Positions 9,201 to 18,319 of a stretch of 64,000 bases of DNA are shown here, in pieces (the stretch's first letter is position 1; every line of letters begins with the position of its first letter). The translations under genes and the position numbers were made by a program. The notes under the pieces were generated by a model, which ran no database searches, was not told the origin of the DNA, and saw nothing but the letters and a program-made list of their open reading frames with translations. The stretch covers positions 186,001-250,000 of the forward strand of contig NZ_FMWG01000003.1 of the NCBI RefSeq assembly GCF_900102795.1, in the 5' to 3' direction. This DNA is from Epibacterium ulvae. Its GTDB lineage: Bacteria; Pseudomonadota; Alphaproteobacteria; Rhodobacterales; Rhodobacteraceae.

Positions 9201-9860
9201 ATGGCTCTTATCCTGAAAAATGTGACAAAACGATTTGACGGACAAACAGCAGATACGGCTGTATTGCGCGGGATCTCGCTGCAGCTGGAACGCGGCAGCA
9301 GCTTAGCGCTGACCGGAGAAAGTGGGTCTGGCAAAAGTACGCTTCTGCATTTGGCGGCGGCGCTTGACAGATGCGATGATGGAGAAATATCGCTTGATGG
9401 TCGGCGGTACGATAACCTAACAGATTTTGAACTTTCCAAGTTACGTAGAAAATTTATTTCTGTTGTTTTTCAGCAATTTAATCTCATTCCCTCACTCACT
9501 GTACAAGCAAATATAGAGCTACACGCACGCATTGGAGATCAGTTTGATATCGACTGGTGCGGTGCGTTAACTGATCGATTAGGGCTGTCCACGTTACAAA
9601 ATCGTTATCCTGAGCAGCTTTCTGGTGGGCAGCAGCAACGGGTTGCTATTGCGCGTGCGCTGGCGATTAAACCTGCTCTACTATTGGCAGATGAGCCAAC
9701 GGGAAACTTGGATGAAAGCATCAGTCTTGAAGTTATCGATCTTATGCAAGAACTGGTGAAAGAGCATTCAACGGCTTTGTTTCTTGTCACGCATTCAACC
9801 CAAATAGCAAATCGCCTAGATCGCCAAATTCATCTTAAACAAGGTCTGATAAGTAAATGA
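9201..9860 (+). CDS. ABC transporter ATP-binding protein (LolD/MacB type)
   Basis: 219-aa ATPase subunit of an FtsX-type ABC system. It has Walker A GESGSGKST, a Q-loop (VVFQQFNLI), the signature LSGGQQQRVAIARAL, Walker B LLLADEPTGNLD and the H-loop LVTHS. This is the MacB/LolD branch, which drives mechanotransmission or lipoprotein and lipid extraction instead of classic import. Its stop overlaps the permease start (ATGA), and an AttH-like lipocalin follows, so the set resembles AttE-G/H. The transported or released molecule is not known. Confidence 0.93.
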   Translation: MALILKNVTKRFDGQTADTAVLRGISLQLERGSSLALTGESGSGKSTLLHLAAALDRCDDGEISLDGRRYDNLTDFELSKLRRKFISVVFQQFNLIPSLTVQANIELHARIGDQFDIDWCGALTDRLGLSTLQNRYPEQLSGGQQQRVAIARALAIKPALLLADEPTGNLDESISLEVIDLMQELVKEHSTALFLVTHSTQIANRLDRQIHLKQGLISK

Positions 9861-12268
9861 CTTTGAAAGAAAAACACCGACTTATATGGCAAAGCTTTAG
9901 AACCATCATCAGCTATTGGTATCGGTCGCCTATACAGTTCTTTACAGTGATCTTTGGTTTAGCACTTGCAACCGCGCTCTGGTCCGCAGTTCAAGCCATC
10001 AACAGTGAAGCACGTGCAAGCTATGACCGCGCCAGTGCACAGCTGTCCTTAAATGACCATAGCACAATCACACATGTTACACGTGCGTTACAGTTGGCGG
10101 ATTATGTCGTACTACGTCGGAAGGGCTGGGACGTAAGCCCGGTCGCCCAATTCAATCTGCCTCAGACTGCTAATATCTCAGTAATTTTGATTGATATTCT
10201 CTCACACCCGTCGCGGCGCACAGAAATGATACCAAGTGGTCAGCCCTCTACAACAGAACCTCTTGTCTGGGCAAACTACATCACGAGAAATAGGCTTGAA
10301 GCCCTTGATCTAGATATAAAAACCTCTTTAGATACTGCCCTTCCAGACAATGTAATAATCACAGACTTTAGCCAAGCTGCATCGTTGGGCCTCTCGACCA
10401 CACCGCTTGATCATTTACTGCTCGCACAAGAGCAATTGCCCAATCTAAAAAGTATCGACACATTGATACCCGGCTTGAAGATCAACCGTCCCGCGTTATC
10501 CACGGACACAGGCACCCTGACCGAGAGTTTTCATCTAAACCTTACAGCATTTGGATTCCTCTCGTTTGTTGTAGGGTTATTCATTGTTCACAGTATGATA
10601 AACCTTGCACTTGAACAAAGGCGTGGACTGTTTCGCACGCTGCGATGCCTCGGAGTTCCAATATGGGTTCTAATTACTGCCCTAGGCTGTGAGATGCTCC
10701 TGTTTGCATTGATCGCTGGAGGCAGTGGGATCGGTATAGGCTATGTTCTCGCAAGCCTGTTGATGCCTGGAGTAAGCGGCACCCTACAGGGGCTTTATGG
10801 GGCGGATATTGCAGGTGTTTTGCAACTGCGCTCTGATTGGGTTTTATCTGGATTGGCAATTGCAGTTTTTGGTAGCCTGCTCGCTGGGGCGAGAGGTCTG
10901 TATCTGGTTGCGAAATTACCGATCCTTCAAAGTCCGGCGTTGTTCGCACGCAGTCAGCATATTCAACGCATTCGCAACCGTGGTGCCATCATAGGTGGCG
11001 TGCTTCTTTTTTTGGGTACCGTCGTCCTGCTCACCACCAACACCCTTATCGGCGGCTTTATTTTCTTGGGCGCGTTAATGCTTGGTACAGCGCTCGCGCT
11101 GCCATTGATCCTGTCAAAAGTAATTTCTGCCCTAACTGATCGTGCACAGCCCGGTATTTCCGCTTGGATTTGGTCCGATCTACGTGCGCAACTCCATATG
11201 CTATCACTTCCTTTAATGGCACTTCTATTGGCTGTCGCAACAAATATTGGCGTAGAAACAATGACCTCCAGCTTTCGTTTGACCTTAATTTCGTGGCTAG
11301 AACAACGGTTCACCGCTGATTTATACGTGAGACTGGAGGGAAAAAGTGCCCCCAACCACATCCAAAGCTGGCTTACCGACCAAGGAACCACAGCACTACC
11401 GTTGATGACATCAGAAACTGTAATCAACGGGCATCTGGTGTCTGTCTACGGCTTAATGGATCACCCATTTTACGAAGAAAACTGGCCCCTGATAGCGAAA
11501 CAAACAGAGGCATGGCCAACATTTCACCTGGGCCAAGGCATCATGATCAACGAACAAATGGCCTATGGATTGGATTTATGGCCCGGCGATCAGTTGGTTA
11601 CCGGTCATTTTTCGCAGCCTATTTTAGGCGTCTATCCAGATTATGGAAATACGCAATTTCAAATGGTTATGGCGCAGAAGCAATTGCTTCTGTCGGATAA
11701 GCCAACGCATATACCAAGTTTTACGATTTTACTAAACAAGATCGAAAAACCAGACATAATCAACGGACTAACTGAAAACTTTGGGATCCACCAAACGCAA
11801 TTTTTGGATCAAAATAGTTTACGGACGCGATCACTGGCAATTTTTGATCAGACTTTTCTCATAACAAACGCGCTGAACGTGCTGACGCTTTCCGTAGCAG
11901 CCTTTGCGCTGCTTACCAGTTTTTTATCCATGTGGAGCCAGCGATTACCGCAGATTGCGCCCATTTGGGCTATGGGCATCCCTTCACAACAACTTGCTCG
12001 CTATGAAATTATTCGCAGCCTTGCCTTAGGTGCATTGGTCGCAATTTTGGCAATCCCTCTCGGGCTCGTATTGGCTTGGACGCTTCTGAACGTGATTAAC
12101 GTTCAGGCTTTCGGATGGAAGCTTCCTTTCCATGCAACGCCTGTATCGTGGGTCAAGGTGACGTGCCTCTCGATACTTGCCGCATTGCTTGCAGCTCTTA
12201 TTCCAGCGGGCCGTCTGCGGTCATTGGCGCCCAGCACGTTATTGAAGGTTTTCAACAATGAACGCTAA
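9857..12268 (+). CDS. ABC transporter permease, FtsX/MacB-like (double-unit, COG3127/4591 type)
   Basis: 803-aa inner-membrane permease. One N-terminal membrane helix (about residues 30-48) is followed by a periplasmic region, then an FtsX core at about 230-350, a pair of helices near 375-420, a second periplasmic domain, and a C-terminal FtsX core from about 670. This is the long form with two FtsX units in one chain, so it likely works without a separate permease partner. It overlaps the ATPase gene by 4 nt and the AttH-like gene by 11 nt, giving tight coupling. The A+T content is slightly higher than in nearby housekeeping genes. Confidence 0.9.
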   Translation: MTLKEKHRLIWQSFRTIISYWYRSPIQFFTVIFGLALATALWSAVQAINSEARASYDRASAQLSLNDHSTITHVTRALQLADYVVLRRKGWDVSPVAQFNLPQTANISVILIDILSHPSRRTEMIPSGQPSTTEPLVWANYITRNRLEALDLDIKTSLDTALPDNVIITDFSQAASLGLSTTPLDHLLLAQEQLPNLKSIDTLIPGLKINRPALSTDTGTLTESFHLNLTAFGFLSFVVGLFIVHSMINLALEQRRGLFRTLRCLGVPIWVLITALGCEMLLFALIAGGSGIGIGYVLASLLMPGVSGTLQGLYGADIAGVLQLRSDWVLSGLAIAVFGSLLAGARGLYLVAKLPILQSPALFARSQHIQRIRNRGAIIGGVLLFLGTVVLLTTNTLIGGFIFLGALMLGTALALPLILSKVISALTDRAQPGISAWIWSDLRAQLHMLSLPLMALLLAVATNIGVETMTSSFRLTLISWLEQRFTADLYVRLEGKSAPNHIQSWLTDQGTTALPLMTSETVINGHLVSVYGLMDHPFYEENWPLIAKQTEAWPTFHLGQGIMINEQMAYGLDLWPGDQLVTGHFSQPILGVYPDYGNTQFQMVMAQKQLLLSDKPTHIPSFTILLNKIEKPDIINGLTENFGIHQTQFLDQNSLRTRSLAIFDQTFLITNALNVLTLSVAAFALLTSFLSMWSQRLPQIAPIWAMGIPSQQLARYEIIRSLALGALVAILAIPLGLVLAWTLLNVINVQAFGWKLPFHATPVSWVKVTCLSILAALLAALIPAGRLRSLAPSTLLKVFNNER

Positions 12269-13301
12269 AACACTGATTATAATTGCGAGCTTTCTTTCAA
12301 CCCCTGCTCACGCGCAAGGATTTGCTGGGCTGGGCACCACAGCAGATGGATTTGCGGTTCCTGATCCGAACACCCAGCTCACATTTCCCAAAGATCATGG
12401 CGCACATCCAGATTTCAGAATCGAATGGTGGTATCTCACTGCAACTTTGAAAGATGAACAGCAAAACCCTTATGGCGTGCAGTGGACATTGTTTCGACTG
12501 GCCACGTCCACAGACGACGGTAAAGGTTGGAATACGCCACATATCTGGATGGGACATGCCGCGGCCACATCAGAAACAGATCATGTTTTTGCAGAGCGCA
12601 TCGCGCGCGGCGGCATCGGGCAGGCCGGTGTGGAAAGCGCCCCATTTTCTGCCTGGATTGATCATTGGCAATTGGCAGAGTCAAAAGAGACAGGAACCTA
12701 TTCGCTTCATGCATCCTCTGCAGGTTTTTCCTACGATCTTAAGCTGTTAGAAACTGGTCCTCTAGTCCTTCAAGGGCAAGACGGATATTCGATCAAATCC
12801 GCGGACGGGCAAGCCAGCCATTACTACTCGCAGCCCCATTTTGACGCCAAAGGACATATCCAATTTGGAGACAAGCGGATCCCAGTTCAGGGCAACGCAT
12901 GGTATGACCGGGAGTGGTCAAGCCAGCCGTTGTCAGCCGATCAAACAGGTTGGGATTGGTTTTCATTAAGGTTTGACACTGGCGCCAAACTTATGGGCTT
13001 TGTCTTGCGGGGCGAAAAAGAGAATTTCACCTCAGGCACATGGATCAGTCCGAGTGGAGAACCAACACCCTTAGCGCCCGGTGCATTTATCGCACAACCT
13101 CTGCATATCCACGATGTTCAGGGTCGTACAATTCCAACACATTGGCAGGTCGAGCTGCCAGAGAAAGACCTGTCAGTAGAAGTTAAAGCACTGAACCCAA
13201 ATGCTTGGATGGGAACAAATTTTTCCTATTGGGAAGGCCCCGTAACCGTAACAGGAAGCCACAATGGCGCAGGTTATCTTGAAATGACAGGCTACGAATA
13301 G
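12258..13301 (+). CDS. AttH-like lipocalin-family secreted protein (CrtC/AttH fold)
   Basis: 347 aa with a signal peptide, likely cleaved after Ala19 (STPAHA-QG). The mature protein has the two-barrel AttH/carotenoid 1,2-hydratase-like pattern: FRIEWWYLTATL near residue 55, then GNAWYDREWSSQPL and GWDWFSLRF in the second half. AttH was named from the Agrobacterium att region, and homologues are encoded with an ABC ATPase and FtsX permease, exactly as here. It is probably a periplasmic partner that binds a hydrophobic ligand. Enzyme activity is unproven. Its ATG lies inside the end of the permease gene. Confidence 0.87.
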   Translation: MNAKTLIIIASFLSTPAHAQGFAGLGTTADGFAVPDPNTQLTFPKDHGAHPDFRIEWWYLTATLKDEQQNPYGVQWTLFRLATSTDDGKGWNTPHIWMGHAAATSETDHVFAERIARGGIGQAGVESAPFSAWIDHWQLAESKETGTYSLHASSAGFSYDLKLLETGPLVLQGQDGYSIKSADGQASHYYSQPHFDAKGHIQFGDKRIPVQGNAWYDREWSSQPLSADQTGWDWFSLRFDTGAKLMGFVLRGEKENFTSGTWISPSGEPTPLAPGAFIAQPLHIHDVQGRTIPTHWQVELPEKDLSVEVKALNPNAWMGTNFSYWEGPVTVTGSHNGAGYLEMTGYE

Positions 13302-13378
13302 GCTTCTCTACTTGACTTTAACAAGGTTTCACCGTTTCCAAGGACCAAACGGATCTATGCAAATCTGGAGACAGCCGC

Positions 13379-14470
13379 ATGAAGGTCAACGGGACACATT
13401 ACCGCTCACTTTGGTGGGATAACTCAAAAGACGCGTTGCAGATCATCGACCAACGGTGGTTGCCTCATGATTTCTGTATTCAACAACTTGATACGCTGTC
13501 CGACTATGCAAATGCAATCGTCGAGATGCGTGTACGCGGTGCGCCATTGATCGGAGCGACGGCGGCCTATGGCATGGCGCTTGCAGCACGATTGGACGCG
13601 AGTGATGCACATTTGAATGCAGTTTGGGACCAGTTAAACGCAACCAGGCCAACTGCGATTAATCTTAAGTGGGCACTGGATCGATGCCGTGCAGCACTGT
13701 TGCCACTGCCAGTCGACGCACGTGCCAATGCCGCCTTGTCTCTTGCGCACGCGATTTCTGATGAAGATGTCGAAATCAACCGCCGCATTGGTGAGCACGG
13801 CTTGAAACTGATCATGGACATCGCCAAGAACAAACCAGAAGGTGAACCAGTTCGCTTGCTAACCCATTGTAATGCCGGTTGGATAGCGACCGTTGACTGG
13901 GGCACAGCAACAAGCCCAATGTATCACGCGCACGACGCCGGGGTACCTATCCATGTCTGGGTCGACGAAACCCGCCCACGCAATCAAGGCGCGCTTACCG
14001 CCTGGGAGCTTGGCAGTCACGGGATTAGCCACACCTACATTACAGACAACGCAGGTGGGCACCTCATGCAGCATGGACAGGTTGATCTAGTAATCACAGG
14101 AACCGATAGAACCACGCGCCAAGGGGATGTTTGCAATAAAATCGGTACGTACCTCAAAGCTTTAGCAGCAAAAGATAATGACGTTCCATTTTATGTCGCC
14201 TTACCATCACCGACCATTGATTGGACTGTCCGCGACGGTGTGAAAGAAATTCCGATAGAGGAACGCGACGCACGCGAAGTCACCCATGTTCAAGGTCGAA
14301 TGGAAGATGGCACAATTGATGTGACACAAGTGACGCCACTTGAAACTTCTGGTGGCAACCCTGCCTTTGATGTCACGCCAAACCGGCTTGTAACCGGTTT
14401 AATAACAGAACGCGGTATTTGTGAAGCATCGGAAGAAGGCCTGTGCGATCTGTTTCCAGATCTGGCATAA
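13379..14470 (+). CDS. mtnA: S-methyl-5-thioribose-1-phosphate isomerase
   Basis: 363 aa. MtnA isomerises methylthioribose-1-phosphate to methylthioribulose-1-phosphate in methylthioadenosine salvage. Family motifs are clear: [24 protein letters not shown] (catalytic Cys), [16 protein letters not shown], and [18 protein letters not shown] with the catalytic Asp. The distinction from eIF2B-type subunits is the full length and these active-site residues. A class II aldolase starts 7 nt after the stop, and no mtnBCD-type dehydratase-dioxygenase set is seen. Confidence 0.95.
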   Translation: MKVNGTHYRSLWWDNSKDALQIIDQRWLPHDFCIQQLDTLSDYANAIVEMRVRGAPLIGATAAYGMALAARLDASDAHLNAVWDQLNATRPTAINLKWALDRCRAALLPLPVDARANAALSLAHAISDEDVEINRRIGEHGLKLIMDIAKNKPEGEPVRLLTHCNAGWIATVDWGTATSPMYHAHDAGVPIHVWVDETRPRNQGALTAWELGSHGISHTYITDNAGGHLMQHGQVDLVITGTDRTTRQGDVCNKIGTYLKALAAKDNDVPFYVALPSPTIDWTVRDGVKEIPIEERDAREVTHVQGRMEDGTIDVTQVTPLETSGGNPAFDVTPNRLVTGLITERGICEASEEGLCDLFPDLA

Positions 14471-14477
14471 ACTCTAA

Positions 14478-15146
14478 ATGGTATCATCAACTTACAAAGA
14501 CACATTCATTTTAAGACGAGCAATCATCGATGCCTGTCTCGAAATGAATAACAGCGGCATCAATCAGGGAACGTCAGGTAATATCTCAGTACGTATAGGG
14601 AGCGAGATGCTGATAACCCCCTCAGGTATCCCTTATGAGAAAATGACACCTGAGATGATTGTAACGCTACCGCTTTCGGCTGAAAACGCCCCAAAAACCA
14701 CAGTGAAGCCCTCCTCCGAGTGGCGATTTCACCGGGATATTTTGCGCGCCAAACCAAATGTGCAAGCGGTTGTTCATGCACATCCCATTTATGCCACAGC
14801 GCTTGCTATGAACCGACAAGAGATCCGAGCCTGCCATTACATGATCGCTGCCTTTGGTGGAGACACTGTCCCAGTAGCAGATTACGCGCTCTTTGGCACC
14901 GATGCGCTATCCGGCACGGTCACTAAAGCCTTAGCAAACCGCAGTGGCTGTTTAATGGCAAACCATGGTGCAGTGGTCGTTGGCGATACCCTAGACAGTG
15001 CGTTGTGGCGAATGGTTGAACTTGAAACACTTGCGAAAGGATATGCGACCAGCCTATCCATCGGAGCACCGCATATCTTGAGCGAGAGCGAAATCAAAGA
15101 GACGCTGGCGGCGTTCAAAGATTACGGGCTGCGCACAGCGTTTTAA
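14478..15146 (+). CDS. class II aldolase (FucA/RhaD-like), probable methylthioribulose-1-phosphate aldolase
   Basis: 222 aa. The family features are GTSGNISVR near residue 31, SSEWRFHRDI with the catalytic Glu, the Zn ligands VVHAHPIYATALAM, and a late His in MANHGAVVVG. Its location 7 nt after mtnA suggests it acts on methylthioribulose-1-phosphate, splitting it to dihydroxyacetone phosphate and methylthioacetaldehyde as in the known DHAP shunt (Ald2). Fuculose-phosphate aldolase or MtnB dehydratase is possible, since the same fold serves both. Confidence 0.85.
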   Translation: MVSSTYKDTFILRRAIIDACLEMNNSGINQGTSGNISVRIGSEMLITPSGIPYEKMTPEMIVTLPLSAENAPKTTVKPSSEWRFHRDILRAKPNVQAVVHAHPIYATALAMNRQEIRACHYMIAAFGGDTVPVADYALFGTDALSGTVTKALANRSGCLMANHGAVVVGDTLDSALWRMVELETLAKGYATSLSIGAPHILSESEIKETLAAFKDYGLRTAF

Positions 15147-15222
15147 AAACCCAAAGCAATTTACCTTGCTGAAACTCATTCACGCTAAAGTAGAAAGATC
15201 TGATCTTTCGCTGGAGCGTCCG

Positions 15223-15573
15223 ATGAATCTTTACCATTGCTCAATTGATCTGCGCCACGAAGCAAAGGCGCTGGTGTTTGCAAATGCCATCGACCAATGG
15301 ATGTCTTATCTGCAAGAGCGAGGCACAGTCCTTTCGTGGCGTTTGATGCGGCGTAAATTGCACCTCGCCAGTGACAAAGACCGTGATTTCATTCTGGAAA
15401 TTGAGTTTGAGAATATGACACAGCTGGATCAGGCATTTCGTGTTCTTGGGGAACAGGACGAAGAGGTTGAACGTCTTTATGCAAACGTCTCCAACCTGAT
15501 CGCAACCACTGATGTTGGCTTATACCGCCCTTTCCCAGATCCAGAACGGGCCGAACGCATGGCGTTGATCTAG
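15223..15573 (+). CDS. DUF6614-like conserved hypothetical protein
   Basis: 116 aa from the ATG at 15223, preceded by GGAG 8 nt upstream. An upstream TTG frame is unlikely. It matches what I recall of the Rhodobacterales family DUF6614: an N-terminal MNLYHCSIDL strand, a helix with DQWMSYLQERG, LSWRLMRRKL, and a C-terminal GLYRPFPDPE. Looks like a small ferredoxin-like alpha-beta domain. Cytoplasmic, function unknown. It follows mtnA-aldolase by 76 nt on the same strand, perhaps in the same transcript. A hairpin at 15581-15606 ends it. Confidence 0.75.
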   Translation: MNLYHCSIDLRHEAKALVFANAIDQWMSYLQERGTVLSWRLMRRKLHLASDKDRDFILEIEFENMTQLDQAFRVLGEQDEEVERLYANVSNLIATTDVGLYRPFPDPERAERMALI

Positions 15574-15580
15574 AGATATG

Positions 15581-15606
15581 GCAGCGCTACATCTTAGCAG
15601 CGCTGC
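15581..15606. terminator. stem-loop between convergent genes
   Basis: An 8-bp stem, GCAGCGCT/AGCGCTGC, with a 10-nt loop lies 7 nt after the DUF6614 stop, facing the carboxypeptidase gene. The downstream T-tract is short (TTATTT). Confidence 0.65.
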
Positions 15607-15638
15607 TTATTTCGTGTAGTGGCCAAATCTAATTCTGA

Positions 15639-17111
15639 CTAGAGATCATAGAGTTCAGAAAATTTCTGTTCCAGATATGTCATCAACGGAAGATGGTTCG
15701 GCTCTTCCCCCGTGGCATGTGCAATCGTGTCAACTGGCATACGCAAACCGCCGTGCTGTTGTAGGTTGTTTTTTAACCATGATGTTGCGCCACTTGTTTT
15801 ACCATTGGCAAGGTCTTGTTCCAACATAGGCACGTCACGCCGAAGCGCTTGATAAAGGCAACCCGCATAGACATTCCCAAGGCTATAGGTCGGGAAATAA
15901 CCAAACAAGCCTACAGACCAATGGACATCCTGTAAAACACCGTTGGATGGTTTATCGACCGCATATCCAAAATCAGCTTCAAACCGGTCATTCCATGCTG
16001 CTTCAAGGTCTTCGACCTCGAGATCGCTTTGCATCAACGCACGCTCTAAATCAAAGCGGAGCATAACATGCAGGTTATATTGCAATTCATCCGCTTCTGT
16101 ACGGATATAACCTTTGTGCACCGCATTGACGGCGGCATAAAACGCTTCTGGCGTATCAATTCCAAAATCGCCAAAACGCGCGCGCATCTGTTCAAACAAC
16201 CATCCGGTATAGGCACGGCTGCGTCCCAACTGGTTTTCGTAGATCCGGCTCTGGCTTTCGTGGACCCCCATGGAAACCCCGCTCCCAAGCGGGGTTAACA
16301 GATATGCCTTATCGATATTTTGCTCATAGCACGCGTGTCCGGTCTCATGGATTGTCGAATAAATACAGTTAAACGGATCGTCGTCACTGGTTCGCGTGGT
16401 AATTCGTACATCTAATCCACCGCCAGAACAAAATGGATGCACGGCTTTATCAATACGACCGTGGTCCATCTGGTAACCAAAGGATTGCGCAAGCTTTTCT
16501 GTCAGTTGCAGCTGTTTTTCCGCATCGAAATGACCACGAACCCCTTTGGCTTGTGGTTTTTCCAAAACGCGTCCGCGCAGATCGACCAAACCGGGTCGCA
16601 GCGCATCAAAAAGCTGGGCAATTTCTGCAGCAGTCGTCCCTTTTTCATAATCCTGCACCATCGCATCATAGACATCACCATCCGCGTCAGAGAGCGCCTG
16701 CCCCTCCTCACGCTTCAGTGCGACCACTTCTTTTAATACGGGCACGAACGTGGCGACATCTTCGTCGGCACGGGCCTGCGCCCAACGCCCCTGAGCTTCG
16801 GATGTGACGCGTGCCAGCGTTTTAGCAAGATCTGCAGGCACCTTACACGTGCGCTCATAAGAACGTCGAATTTCACGCAAATAAGCCTGTTCTACTGCAT
16901 CCGTTGCTTCAGCGACCTCTAACCATTCCGCGATGCGAGGATCCGAACGGCGCGCGTGCAGCACCGCCTCCATTGCTGACATTTCCTCACCACGCTGTGG
17001 CGCCGCCCCCCGTGGCATCATCGTCTCTTGATCCCAACCCAGACGCCCAGCAATCTGTCCCAATGCCTCAGTTTCGCGTTGAAACGCCATAAGCTCTGCA
17101 AAGGCTGTCAT
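15639..17111 (-). CDS. M32 family carboxypeptidase (thermostable carboxypeptidase 1 type)
   Basis: 490-aa cytoplasmic metallocarboxypeptidase, the usual M32 length. The zinc-binding STIHETGHACYEQ (HExxH type) and the downstream GVHESQSRIYEN glutamate are present, as is the family stretch IRTEADELQYNLHVMLRFDLE. It removes C-terminal residues from peptides with broad specificity. It starts 1 nt after the ctaA stop on the same strand, so trmJ-ctaA-M32 read as one transcript. Nothing is missing from the active site. Confidence 0.96.
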   Translation of the reverse strand: MTAFAELMAFQRETEALGQIAGRLGWDQETMMPRGAAPQRGEEMSAMEAVLHARRSDPRIAEWLEVAEATDAVEQAYLREIRRSYERTCKVPADLAKTLARVTSEAQGRWAQARADEDVATFVPVLKEVVALKREEGQALSDADGDVYDAMVQDYEKGTTAAEIAQLFDALRPGLVDLRGRVLEKPQAKGVRGHFDAEKQLQLTEKLAQSFGYQMDHGRIDKAVHPFCSGGGLDVRITTRTSDDDPFNCIYSTIHETGHACYEQNIDKAYLLTPLGSGVSMGVHESQSRIYENQLGRSRAYTGWLFEQMRARFGDFGIDTPEAFYAAVNAVHKGYIRTEADELQYNLHVMLRFDLERALMQSDLEVEDLEAAWNDRFEADFGYAVDKPSNGVLQDVHWSVGLFGYFPTYSLGNVYAGCLYQALRRDVPMLEQDLANGKTSGATSWLKNNLQQHGGLRMPVDTIAHATGEEPNHLPLMTYLEQKFSELYDL

Positions 17112-17112
17112 A

Positions 17113-18258
17113 TCATTGATCCTTAATAGACGTGGTTATCGGGTAAGCTGACAAGAAACGCGCACGTAGGATCAAGACCCAAAACACAACTGCCAAAAGC
17201 TGATGCAAGATTGCACTCTGCCAGGGTGCCCCCTGCAGAACTGTGATGATACCCAGTAAAATCTGTAGCGTCATCGCAGCCATCACAGCATTAAACGCAA
17301 ACCGCGTTGCACCGTGTGCGCTACGCCGACCGCGCAGCCAGACCACAACACCAAAAATGGCAAGCAGATAACCCGAGACACGGTGGATAAATTGAACAAG
17401 GCCCGGGTTTTCCAAAAAATTCCGCCAAAGAGGTTCGATTGAAAACGCATCTGGTGGGAAAACTTGCCCGCCCATGAGCGGCCAATCCGTATAAGATCGT
17501 CCTGCATCAATACCAGCGACCAGCGCGCCAAGTAGGATCTGAAGCATTGCAAAATGCAAAAGCCCAGTCGACATGCCATAGATCTTTGCTTCTTTTGCGC
17601 GACGTGCCTGCATCAGATCACGTTCACTGCGACCAAGTTGGAACATGAACCAAGAAATGTAACCCAAGATCAAAAACGCAATACCAAGGTGCGTGGCCAA
17701 GCGATAAGAGGCGACCGATGTCATACCTTCGCCAGAGGTCACGCCTGAAGCAACCATCCACCAGCCAATTGCTCCTTGAACAGCACCTAACGCCCCCGGT
17801 AAGAGCAGCTTACCAGTCCAACCTGTTGGAATTTTCCGGGCAATCAGAAAACCAAAGAACCCCAGCGCCCAGATCAATCCCAGAACGCGGCCCAACTGGC
17901 GGTGCCCCCATTCCCACCAGTAGATCTCTTTAAAGTCTGACAGGCCCATCCATTGGTTTTCAATCTGCCATTGGTCGATCTGTTGGTATTTTTCAAATTC
18001 AGATTGCCACTCCGCCTCTGAAAGAGGAGGGATAGCACCGGTGACGGGACGCCACTCCGTGATCGACAGACCACTGTCGGTCAAACGGGTTAGCCCCCCC
18101 ACGACAATCATCGCCACCACAAAGGCAAACAGGATGCCAAGCCAAATCCGAATTGCGCCACGCGCGCCATCGCGTCCACGGTCCAATAGCCCGGGGACAA
18201 TCGCAGATGCCTCAGCTTTGGTGCTATCCACCTCTTCAAAAATGCTACGCTTGCTCAT
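17113..18258 (-). CDS. ctaA: heme A synthase (COX15/CtaA)
   Basis: 381-aa inner-membrane enzyme that oxidises the C8 methyl group of heme O to form heme A for cytochrome c oxidase. Eight membrane helices are visible. Type-2 (alphaproteobacterial/mitochondrial) motifs include VGGLTRLTDSGLSITEWRPVTGAIPPLSE, WWEWGHRQLGR and VQFIHRVSGYLLA, with the heme-ligand histidines. A GAGG ribosome-binding site precedes the ATG. The gene lies 61 nt after trmJ and just before the M32 gene. No ctaB or oxidase subunits are in the window. Confidence 0.95.
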   Translation of the reverse strand: MSKRSIFEEVDSTKAEASAIVPGLLDRGRDGARGAIRIWLGILFAFVVAMIVVGGLTRLTDSGLSITEWRPVTGAIPPLSEAEWQSEFEKYQQIDQWQIENQWMGLSDFKEIYWWEWGHRQLGRVLGLIWALGFFGFLIARKIPTGWTGKLLLPGALGAVQGAIGWWMVASGVTSGEGMTSVASYRLATHLGIAFLILGYISWFMFQLGRSERDLMQARRAKEAKIYGMSTGLLHFAMLQILLGALVAGIDAGRSYTDWPLMGGQVFPPDAFSIEPLWRNFLENPGLVQFIHRVSGYLLAIFGVVVWLRGRRSAHGATRFAFNAVMAAMTLQILLGIITVLQGAPWQSAILHQLLAVVFWVLILRARFLSAYPITTSIKDQ

Positions 18259-18319
18259 GCTCGCCTCGCTTTGTTTTGCAAAACTGCCGCCACGGGGCGC
18301 TCAGTAGAACAGTCTTCGC

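Noticed and set aside
13332-13352. Short CCGTTT/AAACGG hairpin before mtnA, considered as a SAM-type riboswitch
   Set aside because: Only 6 bp, and none of the known SAM or SAH riboswitch core motifs are visible.
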